Made by a program: the position numbers and the translations under genes | In this document: piece after piece, positions 23,902 through 33,159 of the stretch | Numbering within the stretch: the stretch's first letter is position 1 | Layout of the letters: each line of letters begins with the position of its first letter | Assembly (NCBI GenBank): GCA_017460805.1 | Contig: JAFUAF010000003.1 | Coordinates: 1-34,289, forward strand | Length of the DNA: 34,289 nucleotides | From: Bacillota bacterium | GTDB lineage: Bacteria; Bacillota; Clostridia; Lachnospirales; CAG-274 | Direction: 5' to 3' | Notes under the pieces: model-generated | What the model saw: the letters and a program-made list of their open reading frames with translations, nothing else | Told to the model about the DNA's origin: nothing | Database searches by the model: none

Positions 23902-25482
23902 ATGTCAAAGCCCGATATAAATGCGATAAACAAAAGAAGAATATTCGGTATAATATCACACCCCGATGCAGGTAAAACGACCCTGACGGAAAAACTGCTG
24001 CTGCACGGCGGCGCAATACACCAGGCGGGTACCGTAAAGGCGCGTAAGGGACGTTCGGCAAAATCCGACTGGATGGAGATAGAAAAACAGAGAGGTATTT
24101 CCGTTACCTCGTCCGTAATGCAGTTTGAATATGAGGGTAAGATAGTTTCTATCATGGACACTCCCGGTCATAACGACTTCGGTGAAGATACCTACCGTAT
24201 ACTTACTTCCGTTGACTCCGCCGTCATGGTAATAGATGCCGCAAAAGGTGTCGAGGCGCAGACGGAAAAACTGTTCAAAGTGTGCAGTATGCGCGGCATA
24301 CCCATTTTTACATTCATAAACAAGCTTGACCGCGAAGCCAACGACCCGCTTTCCGTAATGGAGGAACTTGAAAACGCTCTCGGTCTGCCCAGCGTTGCCG
24401 TTACATGGCCTATCGGCTGCGGTGCGTATTTTGAGGGCGTATATGACAGACTTGAAAACAAGATACACCTTTACAAACAGAAAGAAACAATAGAACTTGA
24501 CGAAAACGGCGTTTACGACAAGCGTCTTGACGATATTTTATTCCACGAAAATCTTGAAAATCTGCGCAATGAAGTTGAGCTTTTGGACGGTGCGGGCAAC
24601 GATTTTGATGAGGCGCTGATCTCGGCGGGCAAGCTTTCGCCCGTATTTTTCGGCACTGCCCTTGCCGACTTCGGTGTTACCGAGTTTTTGGAGCATTTCT
24701 TAAAACTTTCTCCCGCTCCGGGCGCAAGAAAGACCATTGACGGCGAAGTACAGCCTACAGACGAGTTTTTCTCGGGTTTTATTTTCAAAATACAGGCAAA
24801 TATGAACCCCGCTCACCGCGACAGACTTGCCTTTTTGCGTATCTGCTCGGGTACGTTTGAAAGAGGTATGAGTGTTACCCTTTCAAGAACGGGCAAACAG
24901 ATGAAACTCAACCAGTCCACACAGCTTATGGCAAACGAGAGAGAGACTGTTGACGAAGCTATTGCGGGCGATATTATCGGTATCTACGATTCGGGCAACT
25001 ATCAGATAGGCGATACGCTGACGGACAGCAAGCAGAAGATATTCTTTGAACCGTTGCCGACTTTCCCGCCCGAACTTTTTATGAAAGTGCGCCCCGTGGA
25101 TACAATGAAGGCAAAGCAGTTCCAGAAAGGCGTCGATCAGCTTGCACAGGAGGGTGCCGTTCAGATATACAGAACGGAATACAATGATGTTGTTATCGGT
25201 GCGGTAGGTGCGCTCCAGTTTGAGGTGTTTGAATACCGCCTTAAAAACGAGTATAACTCCGAAATACGCATGGAGCCTATGGATTACAGCGTTGCAAGGT
25301 GGGTAAGAAATAAGACTGCGGATGAACTCAAACAATATGAGGGCTCACGCTGCACACTTGTTTTCGACCATTTCAGCCGCCCGATACTGCTTTTTGCAAA
25401 TAACTATACCCTCAATAACTTTATGGAACGACATGAGGATATAGAACTTGTGGAAGCATTGGCGGTGGATGATAACTTATGA
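23902..25482 (+). CDS. prfC: Peptide chain release factor 3 (RF3)
   Basis: 526 aa, usual length. Translation GTPase with G1 HPDAGKTT (20-27), the switch-I block EIEKQRGISVTSSVM, G3 DTPGHNDF (86-93) and G4 NKLD (140-143). The RF3-specific downstream sequence is present, including FFSGFIFKIQANMNPAHRDR and the C-terminal domain with QFEVFEYRLKNEY. RF3 removes RF1 and RF2 from the ribosome after peptide release, using GTP. It acts in the cytoplasm. Ribosome site AAAGGAG. Its TGA stop overlaps the start codon of the next gene in an ATGA, so the two are translationally coupled. Confidence 0.96.
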   Translation: MSKPDINAINKRRIFGIISHPDAGKTTLTEKLLLHGGAIHQAGTVKARKGRSAKSDWMEIEKQRGISVTSSVMQFEYEGKIVSIMDTPGHNDFGEDTYRILTSVDSAVMVIDAAKGVEAQTEKLFKVCSMRGIPIFTFINKLDREANDPLSVMEELENALGLPSVAVTWPIGCGAYFEGVYDRLENKIHLYKQKETIELDENGVYDKRLDDILFHENLENLRNEVELLDGAGNDFDEALISAGKLSPVFFGTALADFGVTEFLEHFLKLSPAPGARKTIDGEVQPTDEFFSGFIFKIQANMNPAHRDRLAFLRICSGTFERGMSVTLSRTGKQMKLNQSTQLMANERETVDEAIAGDIIGIYDSGNYQIGDTLTDSKQKIFFEPLPTFPPELFMKVRPVDTMKAKQFQKGVDQLAQEGAVQIYRTEYNDVVIGAVGALQFEVFEYRLKNEYNSEIRMEPMDYSVARWVRNKTADELKQYEGSRCTLVFDHFSRPILLFANNYTLNNFMERHEDIELVEALAVDDNL

Positions 25483-26165
25483 TGATAAATAAGCTGTCCG
25501 TAAAAGAGGCAATAAACTTTTATTATCTCAGCAATATTGCAAATATAGCTACAAGTCACCTGCCGGAATTCAAGGATTTTTACAATAATGTCAGCAGGGA
25601 TATAGCAAGCGGACTTTTTGATTTTGCAAAGCCGATAAAACGCCGCTGCAAAACCGATACAAGCGTATTTAAGCAAGAATTCGGTTTTGACTTGCCGCAG
25701 GACATAGAGGACTATATCAATATATATTGGCATGGATTTTTAATAGGTGCTTATACCGAGCCCAAAGACAGCGTACTTAGCTCGGATGATGCCGTACTTT
25801 TTCCGATCGTAAAACTTTCGGGACAAACCGAAAAGGATGTTTTATACCGCAAGTATAATGGGTTTATGTGGCGGGCAAAGTATTGGAGCGAAAATGCGGA
25901 TATTACAAAATATATACCCGTGGGGTATACGTTATATAATGATTATCATATTTTATATGAGGTCTCTTCCGGAAAAATTTTTACGGAGGATGAGGATGTT
26001 GATTTTCAGCCGTCAAAACAACCTGTTGCCGACAGCCTTGCGGAATTTATAACCAAGATCAAGGTTGGCGGCAGCTACGAAATATCGGGGATATCAGTTA
26101 AAGATATCAAAACCGATCAATATCTGTATGCCAAATATATGATAGACCTTAATGATGAAAATTAA
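25479..26165 (+). CDS. SUKH/Syd-like protein coupled to prfC
   Basis: 228 aa. It starts in the ATGA overlap with prfC; a second ATG follows at once. The sequence has no signal or membrane segment. The middle (LPQDIEDYINIYWHGFLIGAY), then FPIVKL-type strands and the end (GYTLYNDYHILYEVSSGKIF followed by SLAEFITKI) follow the layout of SUKH/Syd superfamily proteins. That superfamily includes many immunity proteins of contact-dependent toxins and the SecY-interacting Syd. The match is by pattern and modest. No toxin gene is next to it; only coupling to prfC is seen, so function remains open. Confidence 0.5.
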   Translation: MMINKLSVKEAINFYYLSNIANIATSHLPEFKDFYNNVSRDIASGLFDFAKPIKRRCKTDTSVFKQEFGFDLPQDIEDYINIYWHGFLIGAYTEPKDSVLSSDDAVLFPIVKLSGQTEKDVLYRKYNGFMWRAKYWSENADITKYIPVGYTLYNDYHILYEVSSGKIFTEDEDVDFQPSKQPVADSLAEFITKIKVGGSYEISGISVKDIKTDQYLYAKYMIDLNDEN

Positions 26166-26169
26166 AGAA

Positions 26170-26204
26170 TTGCATAGTGTACGCTTGACCTTGTATATAC
26201 AAGG
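26170..26204 (+). promoter_or_regulatory. Promoter and perfect palindrome before the antitoxin
   Basis: A perfect 16-bp palindrome, CCTTGTATATACAAGG (26189-26204), shares its right end with the AAGGAGG ribosome site. TTGCAT (26170-26175) with TATATA 18 bp later is a possible promoter inside it. RelB/DinJ antitoxins bind palindromes at their own promoters, so it is most likely the autoregulatory operator. In the mRNA the same sequence could also fold over the ribosome site. Confidence 0.65.
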
Positions 26205-26216
26205 AGGTGTTTCTAT

Positions 26217-26462
26217 ATGACTGCACAGGTAAATTTCAGAATAGAAGAAGATGTCAAGGAAAGTGCCGAAAGTGCGCTTAAAGATATGGGGCTTACAATA
26301 TCTGCCGCAATAGTGATGTTTCTGACAAAGGTCGGCAGAGAAAAAAGAATACCGTTTGAGATAACGGCAGACCCGTTTTATTCGGAAAATAATACCGGAT
26401 ACATTGAAAAGGTCGCAGAGGATATCCGCAGCGGAAAGGCAATTTTTCCGAACATGAATTGA
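26217..26462 (+). CDS. RelB/DinJ-family antitoxin without adjacent toxin
   Basis: 81 aa. The N-terminal ribbon-helix-helix domain (AQVNFRIEEDVKESAESAL, then MGLTISAAIVMFLTKVGREKRIPFE) matches RelB/DinJ antitoxins, where a beta strand pairs in the dimer and binds the operator. The C-terminal part (YIEKVAEDIRSGKAIF) is the segment that normally wraps the toxin. RelE/YafQ toxin genes usually follow directly, but here a nitroreductase starts 13 nt downstream and no RelE-like ORF is visible on either side. It is thus a solitary antitoxin, either a relic or a regulator of the downstream gene. Confidence 0.85.
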   Translation: MTAQVNFRIEEDVKESAESALKDMGLTISAAIVMFLTKVGREKRIPFEITADPFYSENNTGYIEKVAEDIRSGKAIFPNMN

Positions 26463-26475
26463 TCGAGGAGTAATT

Positions 26476-26991
26476 ATGGAGTTTACACAACTTATCGAAA
26501 AAAGACGAAGCATAAGAAAATACACTTCCGAGGCTATCTCCGAGGATAATATCAAAAAGATAGTCCGTGCGGGGCTTCTTGCGCCGAGCAGCAGAAATTT
26601 AAAATCGGCGGAGTTTATAGTGATAAAGGACAAAGAAATACTTAAAAAGCTGAAAGGCGTAAAATCGGCGGGTTCGGGGTTTCTTGACCAAGCGGCCTTT
26701 GCGGTGGCTGTTATAGGCGACAGCGAAAAGGCTGATGCGTGGATAGAGGACTGTTCGCTTGCGCTTATCTATATGCAGCTTGCGGCGACCGAACTCGGGA
26801 TAGGCAGCTGCTGGATACAATGCCGTCTGCGCCAAAGCAGTATAGAAAATGTATCTTCGGAGCAGTATGCAAGGGAGGTGCTTGGCTTTGCCGACAATTA
26901 CAGACTTGAAGCCATAATGTCGTTCGGTATGCCCGATGAAGAAAAAGAGCCTTGCACGAAAATTGATGAGGACAAAATACATATCATTTAG
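26476..26991 (+). CDS. Nitroreductase-family FMN protein
   Basis: 171 aa, typical of the short nitroreductase subfamily. Signatures: IEKRRSIRKYTSEAIS (8-23), where RRS-R contacts the FMN phosphate; GLLAPSSRNLKSAEFIVI (33-50); the middle ALIYMQLAATELGIGSCWIQ; and the C-terminal AIMSFGMPDEEK. These FMN enzymes reduce nitroaromatics, quinones or flavins with NAD(P)H; the true substrate is unknown. Ribosome site GAGGAG. It lies 13 nt behind the antitoxin gene and has no separate promoter, so it is probably under the control of the palindrome at 26189-26204. A strong terminator follows. Confidence 0.88.
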   Translation: MEFTQLIEKRRSIRKYTSEAISEDNIKKIVRAGLLAPSSRNLKSAEFIVIKDKEILKKLKGVKSAGSGFLDQAAFAVAVIGDSEKADAWIEDCSLALIYMQLAATELGIGSCWIQCRLRQSSIENVSSEQYAREVLGFADNYRLEAIMSFGMPDEEKEPCTKIDEDKIHII

Positions 26992-27001
26992 GACAATTTT
27001 T

Positions 27002-27038
27002 GCGGATGCGAGAGAATGACCTCACATCCGCTTTTTTT
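27002..27038 (+). terminator. Rho-independent terminator of the antitoxin/nitroreductase operon
   Basis: GCGGATGCGAG pairs with CTCACATCCGC (one mismatch) and is followed by TTTTTTT. It starts about 10 nt past the nitroreductase stop codon. Confidence 0.85.
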
Positions 27039-27058
27039 CGTAATTGATAGTTATGTGA

Positions 27059-27087
27059 TTGACATTTTTATAAATATATAGTATTCT
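27059..27087 (+). promoter_or_regulatory. Sigma-A promoter of the EAL-domain gene
   Basis: TTGACA (27059-27064), 17-bp spacer, TATTCT (27082-27087). It lies about 44 nt before the start codon. Confidence 0.7.
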
Positions 27088-27130
27088 ATATATAGAGAAA
27101 ACGGATACTTATCCACAGGGGGGTGAGTGA

Positions 27131-28798
27131 ATGAGTCATACAAATGAAAAATTTGTAATGAAAAATTTTGACAAAGCAATCGAAAACGGGAACATTATGC
27201 CCTATTTTCAGCCTATAATACGAGCAATGACAGGAGAGATATGTGCGGCGGAGTCGTTGGCAAGGTGGATAGACCCCGATGAGGGTATGCTCATGCCTTC
27301 GCTTTTTATCGAAACACTTGAAAGAAACCGTATTATACATAAACTTGACATTAAGATCATAGAACGTGTTTGTATCGGATACAGAGAACGTGTTTCAACG
27401 GGCATAGACCCTATGCCCGTTACCGTTAATTTATCAAGGCTTGATTTTGATGAGGAAAACCTTTTTGAGCGTATAATGGATATAATCAAAAAGTATGAAA
27501 TGCCATCAAAGGCGCTGTTCTTCGAGATAACCGAAAGCGTTATGCTTGATAATGTCGAGGTATTCAGGGATATTTTTGACCGCATCCATGCCGAGGGCTT
27601 CGAGATATGGCTTGACGATTTCGGCAGCGGCTATACTTCGCTTAATGTGCTTAAAGACTATGAATTTGATGTTATAAAACTGGATATGAAGTTTTTGAGC
27701 AGTATGGAAAAACGTTCGCAGAAGCTTATTGCGTCCGTGGTAAATATGGCAAAAATACTTGGTGTACATACTCTTGCCGAGGGCGTGGAAACGGCCGAAC
27801 AAGCTGAATTTTTGAAAAATATCGGCTGCGAGATGATGCAGGGATTTTATTATGCCAAACCTATGAGTGCGGCTGATTTTAAGACCTATATCAAAGAAAA
27901 AAATATGTCGATAGAAAAACTCCGTGAGCGCAGATATTACAAAAAGGCGGGCTTGATAAATATTTTAAGCCCCGATCCTTTGGAAGAATTCTACTGCAGC
28001 GAGATGAACAAGGATTTCTATGAGTCCTTATATCCGCTTGCTCTCATTGAAATGACGGAGGAGAAACTTACTATTGTTTATGCAAATGAGGCCTATAAAG
28101 ACGAAATAAAGAAAATAAATCTTTATAGTTTAGAGGAGACGGAACGGGTTATAAACGACCGTACAAAGGCTTTCTATTACGACACAAAAAGGCAGTTTGC
28201 TACGGCGGCGCAGACGGATACGGTTATCAGAAAAGATTATATCATCGGCGATATCTGCTATTCGTTTTCCACAAAATATCTTGCGGGTACGGCCGAAAAG
28301 ATGATGTTTGCCGTAAATATTACGGTATTCGGCGATGACGGTGTGGAAAAGCGCGCCGATGATATAAACAAGATAGGACGGTCACTGTTTTATAATTTTG
28401 AGCGCATAACAATGCTTTATCCCGATAGTGACAGCTCAAAAATAATATATGCGAATGTCGGCTTTAACAAGGTCTACGGCACGGTGTCTTTAAGACGCGG
28501 TACGATAGAGTTTGCAAATGTTGAGGTGCATGAAAAGGACAGGGAAAGATACCTTGATTTTATGAACTTTGATACTTTGCGCGACAGGATACTGGAAGAT
28601 GACTGTTCCTTTGTACAGCAGCCTTTCCGCATAAAAACGCCCGAGGGCGGTTATCGCTGGCGCTTGGTGCGTATAACCTTTATCCCGTCTGCCGATAATT
28701 CAGCCTGCTATATGTACAGCATACAGCGTATGCCACCCGTAGATATAAAAGTAATAGAAGAACAGATAGCCAAAAATCCCGATATGTTTAAAAGATAA
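27131..28798 (+). CDS. EAL-domain c-di-GMP phosphodiesterase with PAS-like C-terminus
   Basis: 555 aa, cytoplasmic. The EAL domain comes first (about 12-255): ESLARW (41-46) replaces the usual E-A-L, followed by VNLSRLDF (Asn100), FFEITES (Glu132), DDFGSGYTSL (162-171), IKLD (Lys183), AEGVE (Glu217) and QGFYYAKP (Gln237). All metal-binding and catalytic positions I can check are kept, so it should cleave cyclic di-GMP to pGpG. Residues ~260-540 hold two PAS-like stretches (around LALIEMTEEKLTIVYANEA and ITMLYPDSDSSKIIYANVG). No GGDEF domain is present. An EAL domain placed before the sensory part is unusual. Ribosome site GGGGGGTGAG. Confidence 0.88.
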   Translation: MSHTNEKFVMKNFDKAIENGNIMPYFQPIIRAMTGEICAAESLARWIDPDEGMLMPSLFIETLERNRIIHKLDIKIIERVCIGYRERVSTGIDPMPVTVNLSRLDFDEENLFERIMDIIKKYEMPSKALFFEITESVMLDNVEVFRDIFDRIHAEGFEIWLDDFGSGYTSLNVLKDYEFDVIKLDMKFLSSMEKRSQKLIASVVNMAKILGVHTLAEGVETAEQAEFLKNIGCEMMQGFYYAKPMSAADFKTYIKEKNMSIEKLRERRYYKKAGLINILSPDPLEEFYCSEMNKDFYESLYPLALIEMTEEKLTIVYANEAYKDEIKKINLYSLEETERVINDRTKAFYYDTKRQFATAAQTDTVIRKDYIIGDICYSFSTKYLAGTAEKMMFAVNITVFGDDGVEKRADDINKIGRSLFYNFERITMLYPDSDSSKIIYANVGFNKVYGTVSLRRGTIEFANVEVHEKDRERYLDFMNFDTLRDRILEDDCSFVQQPFRIKTPEGGYRWRLVRITFIPSADNSACYMYSIQRMPPVDIKVIEEQIAKNPDMFKR

Positions 28799-28813
28799 AA
28801 TAAATATTATAAC

Positions 28814-28845
28814 AAAAACCGCAGGCTTTGATTCCTGCGGTTTTT
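28814..28845. terminator. Bidirectional terminator between the EAL gene and groL
   Basis: A perfect 12-bp stem, AAAAACCGCAGG with CCTGCGGTTTTT, and an 8-nt loop. The A/T arms let it end both converging transcripts. Confidence 0.9.
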
Positions 28846-28880
28846 AAATTCAGAACAAATTGTTTTTTGCAATGATGTTT

Positions 28881-30799
<1,919 letters not shown>

Positions 30800-30831
30800 A
30801 TATATTTCCTCCTTAAAATTTATCTGTTTTG

Positions 30832-30858
30832 TTAGCACTCATTAAAGTTGAGTGCTAA
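30832..30858 (-). promoter_or_regulatory. CIRCE operator (HrcA binding site)
   Basis: Perfect TTAGCACTC, 9-nt spacer, GAGTGCTAA. It lies between the promoter and the groES start. HrcA represses heat-shock operons through this element in Firmicutes; hrcA itself is not in the window. Confidence 0.97.
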
Positions 30859-30867
30859 TTTATTGTT

Positions 30868-30896
30868 ATAGTAAACCAATATCCATAATTTTGCAA
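30868..30896 (-). promoter_or_regulatory. Sigma-A promoter of groES-groL
   Basis: Minus strand TTGCAA (30896-30891), 17-bp spacer, TACTAT (30873-30868), immediately before CIRCE so that bound HrcA blocks elongation or open-complex formation. Confidence 0.75.
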
Positions 30897-30926
30897 TACC
30901 CTTTATTGGCGTATATTTTAAAATAT

Positions 30927-30990
30927 AATTATATTTTCTTTTGTTTTCTTTGTTTTTCTTTCGTTTTCTTTTGTTTTTGATTTTTGAAGC
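30927..30990. repeat. Low-complexity pyrimidine/purine tract upstream of groES
   Basis: About 60 nt of repeated TTTTCTTTTG/TTTTCTTTCG-like units on the plus strand, meaning A/G-rich on the groES coding strand. It lies upstream of the groES -35 box and downstream of the terminator at 31003-31028. It could act as an upstream promoter element or simply be slippage-prone sequence. No ORF is present. Confidence 0.6.
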
Positions 30991-31002
30991 TTTATTTTCA
31001 TC

Positions 31003-31028
31003 AAAAAAGGCGGAGAAAATTCTCCGCC
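31003..31028 (-). terminator. Rho-independent terminator of the stalk-protein gene
   Basis: GGCGGAG pairs with CTCCGCC around AATTTT (minus strand), followed by TTTTTT. It lies 13 nt past the stop codon of the minus-strand gene. Confidence 0.9.
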
Positions 31029-31040
31029 GAAATTTAAGTA

Positions 31041-31898
31041 TTATTTCTGTAAACTTTCCACTACAGACTGATATGCAGCCGCATTCTGTGCATATTCTGT
31101 CATAACGCTGTTAAGCTTTGCAAGGTAATCATTAGGTGAAATATCGCCGTTTGCAAAGTCAACGATAAGCTTTGTAAAATTCTTATAGCTGCTGATAAGT
31201 TTAAGAACGGAAGTCTTTGTATCGCTGTATTCAGCAGGAATATTAACGCCGTTTATCTTGCTTTCCGCAGCAACAGCATCGTCATAAGCTTTCTGAGCCT
31301 TTGCCTTTAAATCGTTAAGATCCAGATTCTCGTTCTCGGAAGCTGCAACGAAATAATCCGTGAATGCAACAGAAGAATCGTTAAGTTCCTTTATAGCTGC
31401 CGAATAAGCCGCAACTGCATCAGCCTCTTCCTGGCTGTTAAGAAGTACCTGTACTTCATTGGGCATATTCTTTGCCATGTTGTCGTCAAGGATAGTAGCT
31501 GTCTTGGAGTCCGCATCCCAAAGTACTTCTGCACCCGTAGCGGTTGCAATAGCACGAAGAGGAAGCATTGTGCTGCCGTTGATGATCTGTGCAGGCACGT
31601 CGATAGCAGTTGAAGCACCGTTTACGTCAATGCTTGCCTGACCGATGGCGATCTTAAGTGTGTCACTGTTCTTTTTAAGGGTAACAGTCTTTGTTTCGCC
31701 GTCCCAGTCGATAGAATAACCCATATTGTCAAATACGCCTCTTAAAGGAATAAGCGTTCTGCCCTCTACAACAACAGGCTGCTGATTTGGGAAAGAAACG
31801 ATATTGCCGTTAAGACTTACGTTAATGTCCTGTGCGTAGCATGCTGTGCTCATTGCAGCAGCTGCAACTGCGCATAAAATTGCTTTTCTTAATTTCAT
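31041..31898 (-). CDS. Secreted stalk-domain (copper amine oxidase N-terminal-like) protein
   Basis: 285 aa. Signal peptide at 1-22 (KLRKAILCAVAAAAMS, cleavage near CYAQD). Two alpha/beta repeats of the 'stalk' type follow: VSLNGNIVSF, VVVEGRTLIPLRGVFDNMGY and VTLKKNSDTLKIAIG in the first, INGSTMLPLRAIATATGAEV in the second. In Clostridia such domains are common in exported proteins and are not amine oxidases; they probably act in cell-surface attachment or as structural modules. The rest (about 145-285) is predicted helical and alanine-rich, like a coiled coil. Own promoter, AAGGAGG ribosome site and terminator make it a single-gene unit. Confidence 0.85.
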   Translation of the reverse strand: MKLRKAILCAVAAAAMSTACYAQDINVSLNGNIVSFPNQQPVVVEGRTLIPLRGVFDNMGYSIDWDGETKTVTLKKNSDTLKIAIGQASIDVNGASTAIDVPAQIINGSTMLPLRAIATATGAEVLWDADSKTATILDDNMAKNMPNEVQVLLNSQEEADAVAAYSAAIKELNDSSVAFTDYFVAASENENLDLNDLKAKAQKAYDDAVAAESKINGVNIPAEYSDTKTSVLKLISSYKNFTKLIVDFANGDISPNDYLAKLNSVMTEYAQNAAAYQSVVESLQK

Positions 31899-31936
31899 AA
31901 TATCCTCCTTGTTTTTTTAATTAAACCGATATTATA

Positions 31937-31965
31937 AGTATACACCTATACAATTTTTTTGTCAA
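31937..31965 (-). promoter_or_regulatory. Sigma-A promoter of the stalk-protein gene
   Basis: Minus strand TTGACA (31965-31960), 17-bp spacer, TATACT (31942-31937). It lies about 40 nt before the start codon. Confidence 0.8.
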
Positions 31966-32005
31966 GTCGTTAAATAAGAGTTTTAAGCATTTATTGTAAT
32001 AAAAT

Positions 32006-33154
32006 TTACGATAAAATCATTTGATTTGTATATTCGCTGCCGACGGCTTTATCCGTCAGAATATGATAAATATCCGATGCCGATATCTCCGTTTTAAGCA
32101 GGGTCTCATTTTCCTTTACGCGGGTAACAACGGGGAGAGCGCTTTTTTGTGTCAATTCGCTCAAAAGGTGCATTTTGTCTTTTTTTATGCCAAGCACACG
32201 GATATATGACGGCGGTCTTTGCTGCATGGTCTTTGTGATGCCGAGTATGCAGTGAAGCACCGCCCTTTGCAGCTTTGTGCGGGTGTAGCGTTTTGTTTTG
32301 ACCTCATCCGTAATTGAAGAGATACTGCCAAGATGTGCATATTTTAAAAATCTGTTTTCAAGCCCCTCGGTCATATCCGCAATTTCCGCAAGTTTATCTG
32401 TCGGCACTGTTCTTAAAATATAGCCGAATATGTCGGAATATCCGTCAATATTAGGAAAATACGGCGTATTATAGTCCGAAAGCGTATTTTCGGGCACGGC
32501 TTCTTTTGGTATATTTCCCTCGGAAAGCGCCCGTCTTATTGCCGCCGCCGAGGACAATTCCCCGCTTAATTCCGTGTCGTTATAGCCGTTTTGTTCTCTT
32601 TTTATGCTGTAGGGCTTTATAGTCGAATTAAGTCTTTTAAGCGCCGTTATATACTCCAATGCAAGGATATTGTTCGGCATATTTATAAAAGAAATTTCCT
32701 TATTTAAAACCTTTGCCGCCGCAGCCTCACGCGCCGCGGGATAGGACATCCCCTCCGACAGAAATCCCGCAAGATGATTTTTAAATTCCTGCGTTTCGTC
32801 CGCAAAAACAGCCGATACCTCTTCAAGCTCTTCCGCACTGCCCGCTTCGCTTCCGAAACAAAGCGCATCGACAATGCCGCTTTTATGCAGTATCTCAACA
32901 GCCGCCCCCGCAAACACATCCGCCGCGCCCGACGCATACTCCACAGGCAGTTCAAGCACCATGTCAACACCGTTTAAAAGTGCCTGCCGCGTCCGCACAA
33001 ACTTGTCAAAGACCGCAGGCTCGCCGCGCTGGACAAAATTCCCGCTCATTACCGCTATTATATTTTCGCACCCCGTCAGTTCACGGGTCTTTTGTATGTG
33101 AAACTTATGCCCGTTGTGAAACGGGTTGTACTCCGCAATAATGCCTGTGTTCAT
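32006..33154 (-). CDS. tmcAL: tRNA(Met) cytidine acetate ligase
   Basis: 382 aa, matching the family formerly called YlbM. Nucleotidyltransferase start GIIAEYNPFHNGHKFHI with the HNGH motif at 13-16, VMSGNFVQRGEPAVFDKF (34-51), ELPVEYASGAADVFA, CFGSEAG and INMPNNILALEYI. In Bacillus subtilis TmcAL uses acetate and ATP to acetylate C34 of elongator tRNA-Met, which keeps AUA from being misread. It acts in the cytoplasm. Ribosome site TTGGAG. It lies 5 nt behind the ABC permease, so the two share a transcript. No clear terminator follows, and the next promoter begins only about 40 nt downstream. Confidence 0.94.
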   Translation of the reverse strand: MNTGIIAEYNPFHNGHKFHIQKTRELTGCENIIAVMSGNFVQRGEPAVFDKFVRTRQALLNGVDMVLELPVEYASGAADVFAGAAVEILHKSGIVDALCFGSEAGSAEELEEVSAVFADETQEFKNHLAGFLSEGMSYPAAREAAAAKVLNKEISFINMPNNILALEYITALKRLNSTIKPYSIKREQNGYNDTELSGELSSAAAIRRALSEGNIPKEAVPENTLSDYNTPYFPNIDGYSDIFGYILRTVPTDKLAEIADMTEGLENRFLKYAHLGSISSITDEVKTKRYTRTKLQRAVLHCILGITKTMQQRPPSYIRVLGIKKDKMHLLSELTQKSALPVVTRVKENETLLKTEISASDIYHILTDKAVGSEYTNQMILS

Positions 33155-33159
33155 AGATT

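Noticed and set aside
26217-26991. A complete type II toxin-antitoxin pair
   Set aside because: The ORF after the antitoxin is a nitroreductase, and no RelE/YafQ-like sequence was seen on either strand nearby.
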